Shown: positions 7,389 through 16,055 of the stretch, in pieces | Numbering within the stretch: the first letter of the stretch is position 1 | Layout: every line of letters begins with the position of its first letter | Origin: Thermoleophilia bacterium | GTDB lineage: Bacteria; Actinomycetota; Thermoleophilia; Gaiellales; Gaiellaceae | DNA: 32,665 nt | Assembly (NCBI GenBank): GCA_025936595.1 | Contig: JAICTB010000002.1 | Coordinates: 1 to 32,665 of the forward strand | Direction of reading: 5' to 3' | Program-made: the position numbers and the translations under genes | The notes under the pieces: generated by a model | Databases searched by the model: none | Told to the model about the DNA's origin: nothing | Seen by the model: only the letters and a program-made list of their open reading frames with translations

Positions 7389-8579
7389 ATGGAGTGGATC
7401 GACGAAGCAGACGGAGTCTTCCGCGGCGGCGGGGTGAAAGGCCTCGGCCTCGCCGGCGCGCTCGTCGGGTTCGCCGATCACCCGGAGAAGCCGGTCAGGC
7501 GATGGGTGAACGTCGCGGGTGCGTCCGCGGGCGCGATCATCGCCTGCTACCTGGCGGTCGGCCACGATGCGAAGGACATCGCCGCGCTGATGGATGAGAC
7601 CCGGTTCGGCGACTTCCAGGACTTCCCGTGGCCGGGCAAGGTCGTCGGCGGCGGCGTGAACCTGCTTCGCCGGAGGGGGCTCGCGCGCGGGGAGGCGTTC
7701 CGGCGCTGGTTCAGCAAGGAGCTCGAAGGCAAGACGTTCGCCGCGGCCAAGGCCGAGGACGGCTCGAGGCGCTACCGGCTGAAGCTGATCGCCGTCGATG
7801 CGACCAACCGCGCGCTCCTGGTGCTGCCCGACGACCTGCGCCGCTATCGACTGCCGGGTGCGAGTGCGGCGATCGACCCGGATCAGTTCGAGATCGCGGA
7901 TGCCGCGCGGATGAGCATGTCCATTCCGTACTTCTTTGAGCCGGTGACGCTGATCCGCGACCGCGTCTTCGTGGTCGATGCCGGCGGCACGGACGGTCTC
8001 GTCAGCGGTCAGCCGGCAGACCGGATCGACGTGGAGCAGCAGAACGAGGTCGCTCAGCATTTCGGTGTCAAGGAGGCGGGCTTCCGCGAGTTGACCGCGA
8101 GCGAGCTGGCGACCCAGCGGGCGACGATCATCGACGGCGGCACATTGTCGAACTTCCCGGTCTGGCTGTTCGACGTGGACGCGCCGACCCTCGAGCTGAA
8201 GCGGCCGACGTTCGGCTTCACGCTCACCGGCGGCCGGGGCGTCGGCGCGGGCCTCAACGCAGTCGTGCGCCGGCTGCCGTGGGCGCTGCGCTTCGGATTC
8301 GACATCTTTCATACGTCGCAGGAGGCGTGGGATTCACGATTCGTCTCGCACTCGACGCGCGTGCGGACGGTCGCAGTCGACGCCGGGGACATCGGGACGA
8401 CGCAGTTCAACCTGGGCAAGGACGACCGCGAGTTCCTGCTCGGCAGCGGCCGTGACGCCGCGAAGCGGTTCCTCGACCGCTTCGACCTGGCGGACTACGA
8501 GAACACGTTCCACCGTGGCTTCGGCGATGCACCTGTCGAATCGGGCGAGCCCGAGCCGGTGGCGGCGGTCGGCCGGTGA
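7389..8579 (+). CDS. Patatin-like phospholipase
   Basis: This 396-residue protein has the complete patatin catalytic set: oxyanion loop GGGVKGLGLAGA (about residues 13-24), nucleophile elbow GASAG with Ser46, and the dyad aspartate in DGG (IIDGGTLSNFP, near residue 249). Patatins are Ser-Asp lipid acyl hydrolases; bacterial members include housekeeping lipases, toxins and defence effectors. There is no signal peptide or membrane helix, so it should be cytosolic. The ATG has a clear AAGGAG site 9 nt upstream. It lies 124 bp before an unknown membrane protein on the same strand, separated by a 12-bp-stem inverted repeat. No nucleotide cyclase or other sensor of known patatin defence systems is adjacent. 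Confidence 0.92.
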   Translation: MEWIDEADGVFRGGGVKGLGLAGALVGFADHPEKPVRRWVNVAGASAGAIIACYLAVGHDAKDIAALMDETRFGDFQDFPWPGKVVGGGVNLLRRRGLARGEAFRRWFSKELEGKTFAAAKAEDGSRRYRLKLIAVDATNRALLVLPDDLRRYRLPGASAAIDPDQFEIADAARMSMSIPYFFEPVTLIRDRVFVVDAGGTDGLVSGQPADRIDVEQQNEVAQHFGVKEAGFRELTASELATQRATIIDGGTLSNFPVWLFDVDAPTLELKRPTFGFTLTGGRGVGAGLNAVVRRLPWALRFGFDIFHTSQEAWDSRFVSHSTRVRTVAVDAGDIGTTQFNLGKDDREFLLGSGRDAAKRFLDRFDLADYENTFHRGFGDAPVESGEPEPVAAVGR

Positions 8580-8636
8580 TGACGACGTCGGCGTCGGGAG
8601 CCGTTGTTCCGAGCTGCGAATTCTGCGGCGGTCAGA

Positions 8637-8679
8637 CGGTGCGCGCAGGCGGTCAGAGAGGGGGAGTCTGCGCGCACCG
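8637..8679. repeat. 12-bp perfect inverted repeat between patatin and membrane protein genes
   Basis: CGGTGCGCGCAG (8637-8648) and CTGCGCGCACCG (8668-8679) are exact reverse complements with a 19-nt loop. No T-run follows, so this is either an intrinsic hairpin terminator of weak type or a processing/stability element inside a two-gene transcript. It ends 24 bp before the next ATG. Confidence 0.6.
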
Positions 8680-8703
8680 CAAAGCTTGCCCGGCGGTGCA
8701 GCG

Positions 8704-9693
8704 ATGAGCGAGGCGCCGACTGCCGTGCCGACGCCGGACGGCGCAACCTTCGCAGAGGTGGTCTACGCCCACTACGACTGGTGGAAGGCCGCCCGGAACG
8801 GCGGCTCGGCGGGCACGAGCGAGCACGCCTACCAGCAGCTGCTGCGCCGCTTCGAGCATCAGCACGGGAAGCTGATCAGCGCCTACTGGTGCTCGCACAT
8901 CGAGAGCAGCGTCGCGCTCAGCGAGCAGCCGCGCCGCTTCCCGTTCCACCCCCGCCTCGCGTTCCACCGCGAGACGGACTGGGCGACCAAGCGCTACCCG
9001 GAGATCGCCGCCCAGCTGCATCACCTCGACGACCTGGCGATTCGCGCGCGAACCGTCCTCACCGGCGTCCGTCAGCAGATCTGCCTGCATCGCGTCGCCT
9101 CCTCTGCAGGTCACCTCCTCAGCCTGGTCGACACCGCGAGCGCGCCGCCGAACCGCGAGCAGCTGACCGCAGCGCTCGAGGAAGAAGCGACGCGGATCGA
9201 CGACATCCAGCACTACTACGACGACGCCGCGAACGGACAGGCACAGATCGTCTACTTCAGCGGCATGGCCGCGGGCGTCATCCTCATCTCGCTGCTGGCG
9301 GGGCTCTTCCTGATCCACGTCGACACCTGGCAGGCAGGCGTCGCGGCCCTGGTCGCCGGCGCCGTCGGTGCGGTCGTCAGCGTCATCCAGCGGATCAACA
9401 ACCGCCACTTCCAGGTCGCCTATGACGTGGGCCGGCCGTATGCCTTCTTCCTCGGCGGCCTTCGCCCGCTGATCGGCGGCGCCTTTGCAATCGCCGTCAG
9501 CTTCGCGTTCGACAGCGGCATCATGCACCTCCCGATCACGAGCGCGAAAGCCGAGGACAAGCATCTCGCCCTCGTCGTCGTCAGCTTCCTGGCGGGCTTC
9601 AGCGAGCGCTGGGCGCAGGACACCCTCGCCACGGCCCTGCCGCAGGCAGCCGCGGACCCGCCGGCGGCGCCGGCGCAGCAGTCGCCGACGTAA
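8704..9693 (+). CDS. Uncharacterised membrane protein with C-terminal four-helix bundle
   Basis: The ATG at 8704 gives 329 residues. The first ~180 are soluble and helical, rich in His/Trp/Tyr (e.g. VYAHYDWWKAAR, YWCSHIESS). Four hydrophobic helices follow: around 181-205 (FSGMAAGVILISLLAGLFLI), 209-230, 247-270 and 283-300, then a Pro/Ala-rich tail. The last helix carries SFLAGFSERWAQDTL; I recall a similar GFSER motif in bacterial four-helix membrane proteins from conflict-related loci, but this is unverified. The track frame starting at 8452 overlaps the patatin gene and is rejected. It is probably co-transcribed with the lipase. No function assigned. Confidence 0.75.
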   Translation: MSEAPTAVPTPDGATFAEVVYAHYDWWKAARNGGSAGTSEHAYQQLLRRFEHQHGKLISAYWCSHIESSVALSEQPRRFPFHPRLAFHRETDWATKRYPEIAAQLHHLDDLAIRARTVLTGVRQQICLHRVASSAGHLLSLVDTASAPPNREQLTAALEEEATRIDDIQHYYDDAANGQAQIVYFSGMAAGVILISLLAGLFLIHVDTWQAGVAALVAGAVGAVVSVIQRINNRHFQVAYDVGRPYAFFLGGLRPLIGGAFAIAVSFAFDSGIMHLPITSAKAEDKHLALVVVSFLAGFSERWAQDTLATALPQAAADPPAAPAQQSPT

Positions 9694-9727
9694 GGCGAGC
9701 GGAGCCTAGGTCGGGAGTTTTCTTCGA

Positions 9728-10381
9728 TCAGCCGCCGGGCTGCACGAGGCCGCACTCGTAGGCCAGCACGACCGCCTGGGCGCGGTCGTGGAGGTCGAGC
9801 TTGGCGAAGATGCGCGCGACGTGCGTCTTCACGGTGGCGTCGCCGACGACGAGCTCGGCCGCGATGTCGGCGTTGGAGAGACCGCGCGCGACGAGGCGCA
9901 GCACCTCGAGCTCGCGCGGGGTCAGCTCGGCGAGCGGCGCGGGGTGCGGCGCCGGCGGCGGATGGCGGGTGTAGCTCTCGATCAGGCGGCGGGTGATCGT
10001 GGGTGAGAGGAGCGCGTCGCCGGCTGCGACCATGCGGACCGCATTGCGCAGCTCGTCGGCGCGGGCGTCCTTGAGCAGGAAGCCGCTGGCTCCGGCGCGG
10101 AGCGCTTCGTACACGTAGTCGTCGAGGTCGAAGGTGGTGAGGATCAGGACGCGCGGGGATCCGTCGGCGGCGGCGATTCGTCGCGTCGCCTCGATCCCGT
10201 CGAGGTTCGGCATGCGGATGTCCATGAGGACGACGTCGGGGTGCAGCGTCTGGACGGCTTCGAGCGCGTCGAGCCCGTCGGTGGCCTCGCCCACCACCTC
10301 GAGGTCGGGCTCGGCGTCGAGGACGACTCGAAATCCGGTGCGGACGAGCTCCTGGTCGTCGGCGATCAGGATGCGGATCAC
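9728..10381 (-). CDS. NarL/FixJ-type response regulator
   Basis: The 217-residue protein has a receiver domain (residues 1-120: acidic pocket in ILIADDQELV, phospho-acceptor Asp in VVLMDIRMPN, conserved T/Lys region LTTFDLDDYVYEALRAGASGFLLKDA) and a LuxR-type helix-turn-helix (about 148-210: LTPRELEVLRLVARGLSNADIAAEL...VKTHVARI). The start is a GTG inside a GTGA overlap with the stop of the upstream kinase gene, so the pair is translationally coupled. Its targets are not evident; the divergent membrane protein gene at 11729 is a candidate. Confidence 0.95.
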   Translation of the reverse strand: MIRILIADDQELVRTGFRVVLDAEPDLEVVGEATDGLDALEAVQTLHPDVVLMDIRMPNLDGIEATRRIAAADGSPRVLILTTFDLDDYVYEALRAGASGFLLKDARADELRNAVRMVAAGDALLSPTITRRLIESYTRHPPPAPHPAPLAELTPRELEVLRLVARGLSNADIAAELVVGDATVKTHVARIFAKLDLHDRAQAVVLAYECGLVQPGG

Positions 10382-11547
10382 GGCGCGTCTCCGAACGGGA
10401 GCCGTGCGCGCACGGCGTAGCCGTGGCCGTCGCCGCGGGAGCCTGCCTCGAGCGTCCCGCCGTAGAGGGCGACGCGCTCGCGCATCCCGATCAGGCCGTG
10501 GCCGTCGCCGTTGACGCCGCCGTTGGCGCCGCTGCCGTCGTCCACGACCTCGAGCTCGAGCGCGCGGGCGCCGTAGCGGACGACGATCTCGGTAGCCGCG
10601 TTCCCTGCGTGCTTGACGACGTTCGTCAACGCCTCCTGCACGATGCGGTAGGCGGAGAGGTCTATCCCGGCCGGCAGGTGCAGGGGCTCGCCTTCGACCC
10701 GCAGAACGACGCGCAATCCCGACGTTTGCAGCTGCTCGACGAGGGACTGGAGCGAGTCGAGCCCGGGCTGCGGCCCGATGGCGAGCTGCTCGTCGCCGGA
10801 GCGGAGGATCCCGAGCAGGCGACGGAGCTCGACGAGCGCGTCGCGCCCGCTCGACTCGATCGCGCGAAAGACGCCGGTCGCGCGCTCCGGGTCTCCCATG
10901 AGATGCGGTCCGGCTTGCGCCTGCACGACGATGACGCTGACGCCGTGCGCGATCACATCGTGCAGCTCGCGGGCGATGCGCGCCCGCTCCTCGGCGACCG
11001 CGAGTTGCGCCTTCTCCTCCCGCTCGTGCTCGAGTCGCGCGGCGTGCTCCTCGAGGTCAGAGACGCGCTGGCGTCGTCGCCGCAGATCGCGGCCGACGAG
11101 CCACGCGAGCACGAACGCGAGCCAGGCGGAGGGTCGCGAGCCGGTGGAGCTGAAGAGGCCCGGGCGGGCTAGGTCCGCGGCTGCGATCGCGCCCACCGCC
11201 ACGGCTCCCACGACCGGTGCGCGGCGCTCGTCACAGTTCGCGCCGACCGAGTAGAACGCGAGCAGCATGGCGAGGAAGACCCCGAGCGGGATCCCCGCCG
11301 AGTGGCTGCCGAGCAACGCCACCAGGACGAGGGCGCTCGCGGCGGACAGGAGCGTCGCCTCGGGCGCGCGCCTCCGCACAGCGAGTGGCAGCGTGACGAA
11401 CAGCAGGAGCACGACCAGGACGCCACGGCTTCCCGCAGCGCGCATCGTCCCGGGCTCGTGCTGCCACAGATCGAGCTGAACCCAGATCGCGAGCGCGAGT
11501 GCGACAATCGGGTCAGCCCAGCGGTCGAGAATGGCGCGAGCGCGCAT
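10378..11547 (-). CDS. DesK-type sensor histidine kinase
   Basis: Starting at ATG 11547 the protein has 389 residues; the longer track frame is rejected. The first ~150 residues contain about five membrane helices with very short loops, so the sensor probably reads membrane state or an intramembrane ligand. A short coiled coil (LEEHAARLEHEREEKAQL) leads into the HisKA_3 dimerisation box ERARIARELHDVIAHGVSVI, with the phosphorylated His, and then an HATPase domain with LTNVVKHAGNA (N box), VVDDGSG (G1) and GHGLIGMRERV (G2). A TACGTT -10 box (11555-11560, minus strand) ends 7 nt before the ATG, indicating a leaderless transcript. The gene overlaps the response regulator gene by 4 bp. Confidence 0.93.
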   Translation of the reverse strand: MRARAILDRWADPIVALALAIWVQLDLWQHEPGTMRAAGSRGVLVVLLLFVTLPLAVRRRAPEATLLSAASALVLVALLGSHSAGIPLGVFLAMLLAFYSVGANCDERRAPVVGAVAVGAIAAADLARPGLFSSTGSRPSAWLAFVLAWLVGRDLRRRRQRVSDLEEHAARLEHEREEKAQLAVAEERARIARELHDVIAHGVSVIVVQAQAGPHLMGDPERATGVFRAIESSGRDALVELRRLLGILRSGDEQLAIGPQPGLDSLQSLVEQLQTSGLRVVLRVEGEPLHLPAGIDLSAYRIVQEALTNVVKHAGNAATEIVVRYGARALELEVVDDGSGANGGVNGDGHGLIGMRERVALYGGTLEAGSRGDGHGYAVRARLPFGDAP

Positions 11548-11728
11548 GGAGGCAAACGTACTGCGCGCCCCCCACGGGCGCATCAGCCCGCCGCACGATC
11601 TGCGTCCCCCTGCAGGGCTACGACGAGATAACGTCGCCGGGCGACGAAGGATCGCCACCACGGCCGACGACAGCGCCACGGCATCGCCCTAGCGTGCTGC
11701 GCAGATCCTCGACCTGAAGGAGAACACG

Positions 11729-12325
11729 ATGGACAAACCGATGCTGCCGCGGCTCGCAGCGGCTTGCGGGATCGTCTTCCCGATCACCATGTTCCTCGCC
11801 GCCGGCGACGGCAGCCACTTCGTCGCGTGGCGGGCGGTGGCCGCAACGTGGGCGCTCGTCCTCTTCCTGCCGTTCCTCGGCTACCTCTACAGCGTGCTTC
11901 GCGACGCAGAGGGCGACCGCGGCTGGCTCGCGACCACCGCGCTCGCCGCCGGCCTCATGGGCGTTATCGTCAAGATCGCCAGCCACGCGCCCGAGATCGC
12001 GATCCACCACGAGCACCTTGTCAAAGGCACGCCGCTCTACAAGGCACTCGACGACAGCGCCGCGGGAGCGACCGTGGTGAGCCTCTACCCACTCGCCATC
12101 TGCTGCGCAGCCGTCGCCATGGTCGCATTGCGCGAGCAGCTCATGCCACGCTGGTTCGGCATCTTTGCTGCGATCACGGCCGCTGCGCTTGCGGTCAACG
12201 GCGCGTTCCTCTTCGCAAGCTTCGTGCCCGCCTTCCTGCTCTTCCTCCTCTGGACGCTCGTCACCGGCGTCGTTCTGTTTCGGCGCAGCACGAGCGCCGT
12301 ACCGCGCGTCGCGTACTCGACCTGA
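11729..12325 (+). CDS. Small integral membrane protein, about six helices
   Basis: The 198-residue protein begins MDKPMLPRLAAACGIVFPIT and has about six hydrophobic helices with few charged loop residues; one loop contains ASHAPEIAIHHEHLVKG. The overall look resembles actinobacterial DUF4386-like membrane proteins, but I cannot confirm the family. The start is well supported by AAGGAG 6 nt before the ATG. It is divergent from the histidine kinase with 181 bp between starts and may be a target of that two-component system. A strong GC hairpin follows its stop. Confidence 0.75.
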   Translation: MDKPMLPRLAAACGIVFPITMFLAAGDGSHFVAWRAVAATWALVLFLPFLGYLYSVLRDAEGDRGWLATTALAAGLMGVIVKIASHAPEIAIHHEHLVKGTPLYKALDDSAAGATVVSLYPLAICCAAVAMVALREQLMPRWFGIFAAITAAALAVNGAFLFASFVPAFLLFLLWTLVTGVVLFRRSTSAVPRVAYST

Positions 12326-12335
12326 ACAGCAGATC

Positions 12336-12365
12336 GGGGCCGGCTCGAACTCGCGAGCCGGCCCC
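12336..12365. terminator. Strong GC hairpin, likely bidirectional terminator
   Basis: GGGGCCGGCTCG (12336-12347) and CGAGCCGGCCCC (12354-12365) form a perfect 12-bp stem with a 6-nt loop. It lies 10 bp after the stop of the membrane protein gene and is also downstream of the convergent cyclase gene. There is no U-tract in either direction, as is common in very GC-rich genomes. Confidence 0.75.
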
Positions 12366-12387
12366 GCCCACGTCGTGGCGCAGAGCG

Positions 12388-12410
12388 AGTGCCCGACAAG
12401 AATCGAACTT
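12388..12410 (-). pseudogene. tRNA 3'-end fragment (T-arm and partial acceptor)
   Basis: The plus strand reads AGTGCCCGACAAGAATCGAACTT. This matches the 3' end of the tRNA-Arg gene at 24440-24511 except for two missing C residues in the acceptor run, and carries the antisense of the universal T-loop GTTCGATTC. To the right the similarity stops, and the T-stem cannot form, so it is not a functional tRNA. Its orientation equals that of the intact tRNA. It may be a remnant attachment site of a tRNA-targeted element or a remnant of another tRNA; a short match to conserved tRNA sequence cannot decide. Confidence 0.45.
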
Positions 12411-12423
12411 TGCGATCGCAGTG

Positions 12424-15400
12424 CTAACCGGCCAGGACGGCTGATCCCGCGGCGTGCTGCCGCGCGCGCGCGAGCCACGCGGTCGCGCCCAGCCGCTCGA
12501 GCGTCTCGACGGCGCTCGCCGGGATCGCCTCGCCCGCCACCTCGGCCCGCTCGAGCTGCGCTACCGCCACCCAGAACGGCATCTCGAGCTCGCCGAACCG
12601 CTGTGCTGCCGCCGCGAAGCGCACGGGGCTCGCCTCGAGGCGTCCACGAAGGCGTAGCGCCTGCGCCTCCATGAACGGCGGCCGCTGCCCCGGCGCCGCG
12701 GTCTCGACGCGCCCGAGCAGGCTCTCGACGTCAGACGTCCGGCCGAGCGCGAGGGCGGCCTCTGCCGCGTGCCAGAACGCCTGCTTCGCTTGCTGGTAGG
12801 AGAGCCCCGCGGTCCCGCCGAGCAGCTCGAGCGTCTTCAGCGCGGCCGCGAAGGCCTCCTCGAGCCGGCCCTCGGCGTGCAGGACGGCGGTGTCGGCCGC
12901 CGCGACCGACGTCCGCTCCTGCACGTCCGGCGAGTCGGCCGGGTAGAGCCCCAGAAGGCGCCGCGCCTCTGGCGCGTTGCCGCGCGCGATGTGGATCTCC
13001 ACCACCGAGCTGAGCAGACTCAGCGTCACGCTCTCGTTCAGACGGTCCTCCGGGATCTCGGCGGCCGTCGCAAGGCACTCGTCCCAGCGGCCGAGCATGT
13101 AGAGCGGGTACGTCGACTCGGCGAGCGTCGCGCGCTCGTGCGGGCGGATGCCGCGGCGCCGGCTCACCTCGAGCGCCGATTCGAGGTAGCCGAGCGCGTC
13201 CGCATAGCGGTCGGCGTGGAAGCACTGGTCCGAGAGGTTGAACTGGATCGTCGCGAGCTGCTCGAGCAGCTCGTGCTCCTCGGCGATCAGCAGGGCCTCG
13301 CGCAGATATGCGGTAGCCACGTGCGCGTGACCGCGGGCGCGCGAGAGGTGCGCGCGCCCGAGGAAGGCGCCGGCGAGCACTTCCGCGGCACCGAGTGATT
13401 CTCCGAGCTCGACTGCCCGGTCGACCAGCGCGCCGGCGCGGTCGTCGCCGGCGAAGACGTAGCCGCCCGCGAGGCGCATCGCGAGCATCCCAAGATCCTC
13501 GTCGGGCTCGTCGTCCTTGAGTAGCTCGTAGGCACGCTCAGTCATGCCGATCGCCTCGTCGAACCGCCCCTGCCAACGGACGACGAACGCGAGACGCGCC
13601 GAGACGCGTGCAGCGCGATGGCTCTCGCCGGCTCCGTCGTAGAGGGCGATGGACTCGCCGAACAGGCGCTCGGCGCCTTGGAGATCCGCCGCGCCCTGGG
13701 CGGCAGTGCCGGCCTCGTAGAGGAGCTGCGCCCGCTCCAGCGGCTCATCGGTTAGCTCCGCCGCCTGCATCAGATACCGCTGCGCCTCTCCGGACGCGGC
13801 GAGCGACTGCGCGCGCGCCGCCGCCCGGACGACCGCGTCGCGCGCACGTGCCCTCAGCTCGTCGTCAGGCACCGCCGCGTAGGCATCGAGCAGGTGCGCG
13901 GCCATTACCTCCGCCACCTCGTCGTCCCCGGCGAAGGCGCGCTCGAGATGGGAGGCAGCTGCGAGGTGGCGCGCCCGTCGCTCCCGCTTGGAGAGCGACT
14001 CGTAGGCGACGTGGCGGACGAGGTCCTGGAGGAACGCGTACTGCCCGTGCTCGGGCGAGCGCGCGTCCGCCTGCAGGCCAAGTACCTCCTTGCGGACGAG
14101 CGAGCCGAGCAGCAATTCGAGCTGGTCGTCCTCCTCGGCCAGCGCCGCGAGCGCGTCGCGCGTGAAGCTCTTGCCGAGGACGGCGCCGTCCTGGAGCAGG
14201 CGCCGCTCCTCCGGCGGAAGGCCGTCGAGCCGTGCGGCGATCAGCGCGTGCAGCGTCTCCGGCACGTCGAGCTCGCCGATCTCCCCGACCGGCTGGTACG
14301 TACTTCCTCGCTCCGCGATCAGCCTGCGATCGACCAGCATGCGTACGGTCTCCACCGCGTACAGTGGGACGCCCTCGGCGCGCTCGAGGATCTGGCGGCG
14401 CGTCGTGTCCGGGAGCCCGGGGACGAGGCCGTTCAGCAGTTGCTCCATCGCGTCGCGGTCGAGCGGCTCGAGGTAGAGGGAGGTGAAGTTGCGGTGGCCT
14501 GCGCCCCACGTCGGCCGGCGCTCGAGGAGCTCCGGCCGCGAGAGCGTGACCACGTAGAGTGGCGAGTTGCGCGACCATTCGAGCAGGTATTCGATGAAGT
14601 CGAGCAGGCTCGAGTCCGCCCACTGCAGGTCTTCGAACGCGAGCACCGTCGGGTATGTGTCGGCGAGCCGCTCGAAGAACAGGCGCCAGGCTGCGAACAG
14701 ATCCTGCCGGTCGCGCGCGGCGTGCTCGGCGAGGGCGAGCAGGTGCGCGAGCCGCGGCTCGACGAACGCACGCTCGTCGGCATCGACGATGTGCTCCTCC
14801 AGTGTGGCCCGCAGCTTCTCGAGCGCGACACCGGGCTCGTCGTCCTCGCCGATGCGGCAGCGCATCCGCACCATGTCGGCGAGCGCCCAGTAGGTGACGC
14901 CGTCGCCGTAGGAGAGGCAGCGGCCGCGGTGCCAGTACGTCAGCTGAGGCAGGCCGTCGAAGTACTTGTAGAACTCCCACGCGAGACGCGACTTCCCGAT
15001 CCCGGCGATGCCTGTGACCGAGACGAGATGTGCCTTGGCACTCTCGGCGCAGGCATGGAAGAGGTCCTTGATCTGCCGGAGCTCACGGTCGCGGCCGACG
15101 AACGGCGCCTCGAGCCCGTGCGACTTGAGCGTCCCGCGCGCCCCGGATACGACGCGCAGCGCGCGGGCGAGCGCGACCGGCTCCTCCTTCCCCTTCAGCT
15201 CATGGGTGCCGGCGTCCTCGTAGACAACCGACTGCTCCGTCGCGCGGCGGGTCGCGTCCCCGACGAGCACCGTCCCGGCGTCGGCGGCCGTCTGGACGCG
15301 CGACGCGGTGTTGACGAGGTCGCCCGCGACCATCCCCTGACCCTGCGCCCCGACCGTGACCGCCGCCTCGCCGGTGACGACGCCGGCCCGAGCGCGCAGC

Positions 15401-15867
15401 TCGGGCACGCCGATCTCGTCGCCGAGCGCCGACACCGCCGCCACCAGGTCGAGCCCTGCGCGGACCGCGCGTTCGGCGTCGTCCTCCGTCGCGGTCGGTG
15501 CTCCCCACACCGCCATCACGGCGTCTCCGATGAACTTCTCGACCGTCCCGCCGTAGAGCTCGATCAGCCGGCGGCACGTCTCGAAGTAGCGCGTCAGGAG
15601 CTCGCGCACCTCCTCCGCGTCGCGCACCTCCGACAGGCGGGTGAAGCCGACGAGGTCCGCGAACAGCACCGAGACCAGTCGCCGCTCGGCTGCCGGCTGG
15701 ACATGTTCCGCGCGAGCCGCCACGGCACTCCCGCACTCGCCGCAGAACTTGACGCCGTCCTCGAGTGCGGCGCCGCACGAGGCGCACGCGACCGTCAGGC
15801 CGGTTCCGCACTCGCTGCAGAACTTCTTGCCCGCCGGGTTCTCGGTGCCGCAGCCGGGACAGAGCAT
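12424..15867 (-). CDS. Zinc-ribbon / class III adenylate cyclase / STAND ATPase / TPR regulator
   Basis: This 1147-residue protein starts with two zinc ribbons (CPGCG...CSECG and CASCG...CGECG, residues 3-47). A class III nucleotidyl cyclase domain follows, with metal-binding aspartates in LFADLVGFTRLSE (Asp71) and FIGDAVMAVWGAP (Asp115), both intact, so it could make cAMP or cGMP. Next is an AAA/STAND ATPase with Walker A GIAGIGKS near residue 290 and Walker B VLAFEDLQWAD. The C-terminal half (about 640-1140) is alpha-helical TPR-like repeats. Such proteins couple protein-protein sensing to ATPase switching and cyclic nucleotide output; substrates and partners are unknown. A TATGGT box ends 9 nt before the ATG, so the mRNA is probably leaderless. 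Confidence 0.92.
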   Translation of the reverse strand: MLCPGCGTENPAGKKFCSECGTGLTVACASCGAALEDGVKFCGECGSAVAARAEHVQPAAERRLVSVLFADLVGFTRLSEVRDAEEVRELLTRYFETCRRLIELYGGTVEKFIGDAVMAVWGAPTATEDDAERAVRAGLDLVAAVSALGDEIGVPELRARAGVVTGEAAVTVGAQGQGMVAGDLVNTASRVQTAADAGTVLVGDATRRATEQSVVYEDAGTHELKGKEEPVALARALRVVSGARGTLKSHGLEAPFVGRDRELRQIKDLFHACAESAKAHLVSVTGIAGIGKSRLAWEFYKYFDGLPQLTYWHRGRCLSYGDGVTYWALADMVRMRCRIGEDDEPGVALEKLRATLEEHIVDADERAFVEPRLAHLLALAEHAARDRQDLFAAWRLFFERLADTYPTVLAFEDLQWADSSLLDFIEYLLEWSRNSPLYVVTLSRPELLERRPTWGAGHRNFTSLYLEPLDRDAMEQLLNGLVPGLPDTTRRQILERAEGVPLYAVETVRMLVDRRLIAERGSTYQPVGEIGELDVPETLHALIAARLDGLPPEERRLLQDGAVLGKSFTRDALAALAEEDDQLELLLGSLVRKEVLGLQADARSPEHGQYAFLQDLVRHVAYESLSKRERRARHLAAASHLERAFAGDDEVAEVMAAHLLDAYAAVPDDELRARARDAVVRAAARAQSLAASGEAQRYLMQAAELTDEPLERAQLLYEAGTAAQGAADLQGAERLFGESIALYDGAGESHRAARVSARLAFVVRWQGRFDEAIGMTERAYELLKDDEPDEDLGMLAMRLAGGYVFAGDDRAGALVDRAVELGESLGAAEVLAGAFLGRAHLSRARGHAHVATAYLREALLIAEEHELLEQLATIQFNLSDQCFHADRYADALGYLESALEVSRRRGIRPHERATLAESTYPLYMLGRWDECLATAAEIPEDRLNESVTLSLLSSVVEIHIARGNAPEARRLLGLYPADSPDVQERTSVAAADTAVLHAEGRLEEAFAAALKTLELLGGTAGLSYQQAKQAFWHAAEAALALGRTSDVESLLGRVETAAPGQRPPFMEAQALRLRGRLEASPVRFAAAAQRFGELEMPFWVAVAQLERAEVAGEAIPASAVETLERLGATAWLARARQHAAGSAVLAG

Positions 15868-15990
15868 CGAGCACCCACCATACGTTCGCCGGGGTCCGCC
15901 GCAAAGGTCGCCGCTCGGATCGCGGCTCCGCTACAGGTGTCGAAGCTCCCGCCCGCGGCTGCAGGCCGGCCGTGGAAGATTCACGCAAAC

Positions 15991-16007
15991 GCCGCTTCCG
16001 AAGCGGC
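15991..16007 (-). terminator. Hairpin downstream of the LuxR-type HTH gene
   Basis: GCCGCTT-CCG-AAGCGGC is a perfect 7-bp stem with a 3-nt loop, 48 bp beyond the stop of the small HTH gene on the minus strand. It is followed by only a short GTTT. It probably separates that gene from the cyclase gene, which has its own -10 box. Confidence 0.45.
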
Positions 16008-16055
16008 CTCACCGGTTAAAAGTGACACGCCTTGGTTCGAGCGTGGTTATCACGT

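Noticed and set aside
7389-9693. CBASS-type defence operon with patatin effector
   Set aside because: No CD-NTase, ubiquitin-like or HORMA/TRIP13 genes are nearby. Only the unknown membrane protein is adjacent, so a defence role remains conjecture.
12388-12475. Possible complete tRNA gene at the cyclase 3' end
   Set aside because: Only the T-loop and part of the acceptor are recognisable. The T-stem is mismatched and no 5' acceptor partner or anticodon arm can be formed.
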